This document shows, one piece after another, positions 52,079-54,872 of a stretch of 54,872 bases of DNA. The stretch is from positions 1 through 54,872 of the forward strand of contig PERG01000015.1 in NCBI GenBank assembly GCA_002928535.1, written 5' to 3'. The notes beneath the pieces were generated by a model. That model ran no database searches. It was not told the origin of the DNA and saw only the letters and a program-made list of their open reading frames with translations. Both the position numbers and the translations under genes were made by a program. Position 1 is the first letter of the stretch, and each line of letters opens with the position of its first letter. The stretch comes from Methylotenera sp. (GTDB taxonomy: Bacteria > Pseudomonadota > Gammaproteobacteria > Burkholderiales > Methylophilaceae).

Positions 52079-53266
52079 CTATTTATGAGCGGTTTCACTG
52101 GGTTCTGCAGGCAGTGCCTCCCAGGCATTACAAGCTGGACATTGCCAGTGATGGTGCTTGGCTTTAAAGCCACATTGCTCACAATAATAAGCGCTGCGGT
52201 TACCGATGGCATGGCGCACAGCTTGCTGCATCAGTTGGGTATCTAGTTGGCTTTTTCCGGCCTTGGTATTACTGGTAGACTCTACAATAGCCCTAGCCTG
52301 TAATAACTGGTCAAGCGTATTCAGGCTCGGCTTTTTAATGAGTTCGGTACGGGCTAATTTGGCAGCACTTTCTGCACCTTCTTCTGCAAGTGTTGCTTCA
52401 TATAACACGTTGAGTAGAGACGGCAGTTTATAAGTCTGCTGATACGTTTGAAGAAGCTGTAAGCCTTCTTGTGTTTGGCCTAGGGCACGATAGCTATTTA
52501 GCAGTTTGGGTGCGATTAAACCCAAGTATTCCGGTTTCTGGAATTCAATCCGTTTCCAAACGGATATGGCTACTTTGTGTTCACCTGCTTCAACTTCCAT
52601 GTCACCAAGCAGCACATTGGCACGCACACAGTTTTTGTTTGCATTTAAGGCCTGCTCCAAGTCAAAGCGGGCGGTATGAATGTCATTAGCTAGTTTTGAG
52701 CTGACCGCCATTTCGCAGTAATAATGTGAAATTTCAATGCGGAAGGGGATACCTGACAATCGTTCTAATTCAGTTGCAGCTTTAATGGCGCGCTGCCATT
52801 CACGTTCGCGTACATAAATTTCCAGCAAGGCGCGTAAAGCTGGCTGACGATAACGGTCATCATTTAACGATTCAAATAATTCTTCTGCACGGTCCAGTAA
52901 ACCAGCTTTCAGGTAATCCTGTGCTAATTCCGCAGTGACCGCTGTTCTTTGCTGTGGCTCTAAGTCTTTTTTTTCTAACAGGTTGAGATGCAGGTGGATG
53001 GCTCTATCCACTTCACCCCGTCGCCTGAATAAGCTTCCTAGCGCGAAATGGAGTTCTAATGAGTCGGTATTGGCCTGCACGGCTTCTGTAAAAGCTTCAA
53101 TGGCTTTATCGTGCTGATTGGTGATCAGAAAATTTAAGCCCTTGAAGTAGGCTGCAGGTAGTGCGGTAGACTCGGCCAGCAATTGCTTCAGATCGACGCG
53201 CGCGGCTAACCAGCCCAGGCTGAAAAAGAGCGGTAAGGCTAATAGCCACCAGAATTCAAATTCCAT
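52079..53266 (-). CDS. lapB: Lipopolysaccharide assembly protein LapB (YciM)
   Basis: A 395-residue inner-membrane protein that controls LpxC breakdown by FtsH and so sets lipopolysaccharide synthesis. An N-terminal membrane anchor (FWWLLALPLFFSLGWLA) is followed by nine or so tetratricopeptide repeats (about 35-340) and a C-terminal rubredoxin-type zinc knuckle (YYCEQCGFKAKHHHWQCPACNAW). The architecture is complete. Its usual partner lapA, normally directly before it, is not present in the 187-base gap to ihfB. pyrF follows 12 bases after its stop. Confidence 0.95.
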   Translation of the reverse strand: MEFEFWWLLALPLFFSLGWLAARVDLKQLLAESTALPAAYFKGLNFLITNQHDKAIEAFTEAVQANTDSLELHFALGSLFRRRGEVDRAIHLHLNLLEKKDLEPQQRTAVTAELAQDYLKAGLLDRAEELFESLNDDRYRQPALRALLEIYVREREWQRAIKAATELERLSGIPFRIEISHYYCEMAVSSKLANDIHTARFDLEQALNANKNCVRANVLLGDMEVEAGEHKVAISVWKRIEFQKPEYLGLIAPKLLNSYRALGQTQEGLQLLQTYQQTYKLPSLLNVLYEATLAEEGAESAAKLARTELIKKPSLNTLDQLLQARAIVESTSNTKAGKSQLDTQLMQQAVRHAIGNRSAYYCEQCGFKAKHHHWQCPACNAWEALPAEPSETAHK

Positions 53267-53410
53267 TGTAGTTAACTTTATTGATTGGAAGGATGGTGTT
53301 GGTAATGACCATAAGGGGGCGATTAATTAGGCTATAAATGCAATTTTACCTAAGGCTTACTACAATCGCTAAACAAATTTTCACGCGCGTGTATTTGGCA
53401 AAATCCGGAT

Positions 53411-53438
53411 AAAAAAACGGCAGCCTAAGCTGCCGTTT
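53411..53438 (-). terminator. Terminator after ihfB
   Basis: Read on the minus strand, AAACGGCAGC and GCTGCCGTTT form a 10-bp stem with a 4-base loop followed by a run of T. It lies just past the ihfB stop and separates rpsA-ihfB from lapB. Confidence 0.85.
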
Positions 53439-53453
53439 CTGTTACTACTAAGG

Positions 53454-53735
53454 TTAACCTAAATCAACCCGTTCACGCAGTTCTTTCCCTGCTTTAAAAT
53501 GCGGTACATGTTTTTCAGGTACCTGTACTTTGCTGCCGGTTTTAGGGTTACGCCCCAAACGCGGTGGACGGTAATTCAAGCTAAAACTTCCAAAGCCACG
53601 AATCTCGATACGCTCGCCAGTGGCAAGGTTATCAGACATCGCATCCAAAATTGCCTTAACTGATAACTCGGCATCTTTTACCACAAGTTGTGGAAATCGC
53701 TCTGCAAGTAAGGTAATTAGCTCAGATTTAGTCAT
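53454..53735 (-). CDS. ihfB: Integration host factor subunit beta
   Basis: A 93-residue protein, the partner of IHF-alpha. The beta-arm signature [21 protein letters not shown] is the IHF-beta form, and the N-terminus [17 protein letters not shown] is typical. It binds and bends DNA as a heterodimer with the ihfA product encoded at the opposite end of this window. It lies 50 bases downstream of rpsA, its universal neighbour in proteobacteria. A terminator at 53411-53438 ends the unit. Confidence 0.98.
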   Translation of the reverse strand: MTKSELITLLAERFPQLVVKDAELSVKAILDAMSDNLATGERIEIRGFGSFSLNYRPPRLGRNPKTGSKVQVPEKHVPHFKAGKELRERVDLG

Positions 53736-53785
53736 GCTTTTTTGTGCCTTATATTATTACTTTTATCGCTACTTTTTAACGTAGC

Positions 53786-54872
53786 TTATTTTTTGCTATC
53801 TAATTTAGCTTTTAATAAAGCACCTAAGTTGGTAGTGCCGGCAGCAGCGCCGTCATCTGGAACTGGTGATGAATCTTTAGCTTTAGCAGATTTAGCTTTA
53901 GGCTTAGCATCTGACTTGTCATCAGAAGAGCTTGTAGCGCCTGATGGATCAGCTGACAATTGTTTAACGCCTAGAGAAATACGCTCTTTTTCAACGTCGA
54001 TGGCTAAGATCACTGCTTGTAGCTCGTCACCTTTTTTGAAGTTACGGATTGCTTCTTCACCAGTTTGTGTCCATGACAGATCAGACAAATGCACTAAACC
54101 GTCGATACCACCTGGCAAGCCGATGAATACGCCAAAGTCAGTGATAGATTTGATTTGGCCTGAAACTTTGTCACCTTTATGGTGTGTTGCAGAGAAATCA
54201 TCCCAAGGATTAGCTTGGCATTGTTTCATACCTAATGATAAGCGACGACGCTCTTCATCGATCTCAAGGATCATGACTTCAACTTCGTCACCTAATTGTG
54301 CGATTTTGCCTGGGTGAATGTTTTTGTTCGTCCAGTCCATTTCTGAAACGTGAACTAAACCTTCAATACCTGGCTCGATTTCAACGAATGCGCCGTAGTC
54401 AGTCAAGTTAGATACTTTACCGAACAGGCGTGTGTTCACTGGGTAACGGCGGCTTAATGCAACCCATGGGTCGTCACCTAATTGTTTGATACCTAATGAA
54501 ACACGGTTTTTCTCTTGATCGAATTTCAAGATTTTCGCTTCAACTTCTTCACCTACTGTGAGCACTTCTGATGGGTGCTTAACGCGACGCCATGCCAAGT
54601 CAGTAATGTGTAGCAAGCCATCGATACCGCCCAAGTCAACGAATGCGCCGTAGTCAGTAATATTTTTAACGATACCTTTAACCACTGCACCTTCGGTCAA
54701 TGTGCCCATCAATGCTTCGCGGTCTGCACCCATGCTAACTTCCATTACAGCACGGCGTGAAACAACGATGTTGTTACGTTTACGATCTAACTTGATTACT
54801 TTTAAGTCACATTCTTTGTTTTCGAACGGTGTAGTGTCTTTAACAGGACGCACATCTACCAATGAACCTGGT
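53786..54872 (-). CDS. rpsA: 30S ribosomal protein S1 (5' truncated)
   Basis: The C-terminal 362 residues of ribosomal protein S1, which helps load mRNAs on the ribosome. The frame runs open through the window edge (Pro-Gly-Ser-Leu-Val-Asp-Val-Arg-Pro...). The TTG at 54862 is an internal leucine, so the gene starts to the right of the window. Four S1 RNA-binding repeats are seen (each with an [22 protein letters not shown] start). The normal protein has six and about 560 residues. An Asp-Ser-Lys-rich tail follows the last repeat. ihfB lies 50 bases downstream. Confidence 0.97.
   Translation of the reverse strand, partial: PGSLVDVRPVKDTTPFENKECDLKVIKLDRKRNNIVVSRRAVMEVSMGADREALMGTLTEGAVVKGIVKNITDYGAFVDLGGIDGLLHITDLAWRRVKHPSEVLTVGEEVEAKILKFDQEKNRVSLGIKQLGDDPWVALSRRYPVNTRLFGKVSNLTDYGAFVEIEPGIEGLVHVSEMDWTNKNIHPGKIAQLGDEVEVMILEIDEERRRLSLGMKQCQANPWDDFSATHHKGDKVSGQIKSITDFGVFIGLPGGIDGLVHLSDLSWTQTGEEAIRNFKKGDELQAVILAIDVEKERISLGVKQLSADPSGATSSSDDKSDAKPKAKSAKAKDSSPVPDDGAAAGTTNLGALLKAKLDSKK

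Overview
The window is chromosomal DNA from a betaproteobacterium, most likely a methylotroph of the family Methylophilaceae (Methylotenera-like). The reasons are an AT-leaning base composition, betaproteobacterial gene neighbourhoods (ihfA-merR-tRNA-Pro, pyrG-kdsA-eno-ftsB, aminotransferase-hom-thrC, rpsA-ihfB-lapB-pyrF), an intact mxaRSACKL block, and a zwf/gnd/pgl set of the kind that drives the oxidative ribulose monophosphate cycle. The genus is inference. I see no insertion sequence, prophage, CRISPR array or rRNA. Nearly all the sequence is compact housekeeping DNA.

Layout. 1-900: the 3' end of ihfA, a MerR regulator and tRNA-Pro(GGG). 983-7571: a signalling island with a TetR regulator, a membrane diguanylate cyclase, a large hybrid histidine kinase and a REC-EAL response regulator, with a perfect FNR-type box before the kinase. 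7690-11048: phosphoglucomutase convergent with a membrane GH17 protein. 11269-11950: iscX and a membrane retropepsin-like protease. 12316-16579: glyA, nrdR, a small membrane protein, ribD and a TatD-family hydrolase. 16713-18540: two DnaA boxes, then mtnA with a fuculose-aldolase-like gene (a probable methylthioribose/5-deoxyribose salvage pair). 18729-23053: pyrG-kdsA-eno-ftsB. 23127-24704: ygfZ and a divergent ygfX-like gene. 24701-30228: mxaRSACKL on the minus strand. 30480-32295: fabA-fabB. 32906-37810: alanine-type aminotransferase, hom, thrC, thyA. 38009-42172: PepSY protein, folA, a basic amino acid decarboxylase and dcd. 42323-45835: zwf and gnd, with pgl divergent. 45916-50154: redoxin, lipoprotein and mrp/apbC in one operon, with metG divergent. 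50277-54872: glycine-zipper protein, comEA, pyrF, lapB, ihfB and the 3' part of rpsA, cut by the window edge.

How the genes work together. Phosphoglucomutase supplies glucose-1-phosphate for glucans. Zwf, Pgl and Gnd oxidise hexose phosphate made by formaldehyde fixation. GlyA, ThyA, FolA and Dcd feed one-carbon and dTMP synthesis. The mxaRSACKL products are maturation or metal-insertion factors for methanol dehydrogenase, whose structural genes are not in this window. The most unusual items are intergenic: a 24-bp near-perfect palindrome over the likely mxaR promoter, the FNR box before the kinase, paired DnaA boxes before mtnA, a long palindromic element between eno and ftsB with a possible relative between glyA and nrdR, and a leftward terminator upstream of iscX with no annotated gene feeding it. 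No wholly new system is evident. All functions are read by eye from protein motifs.
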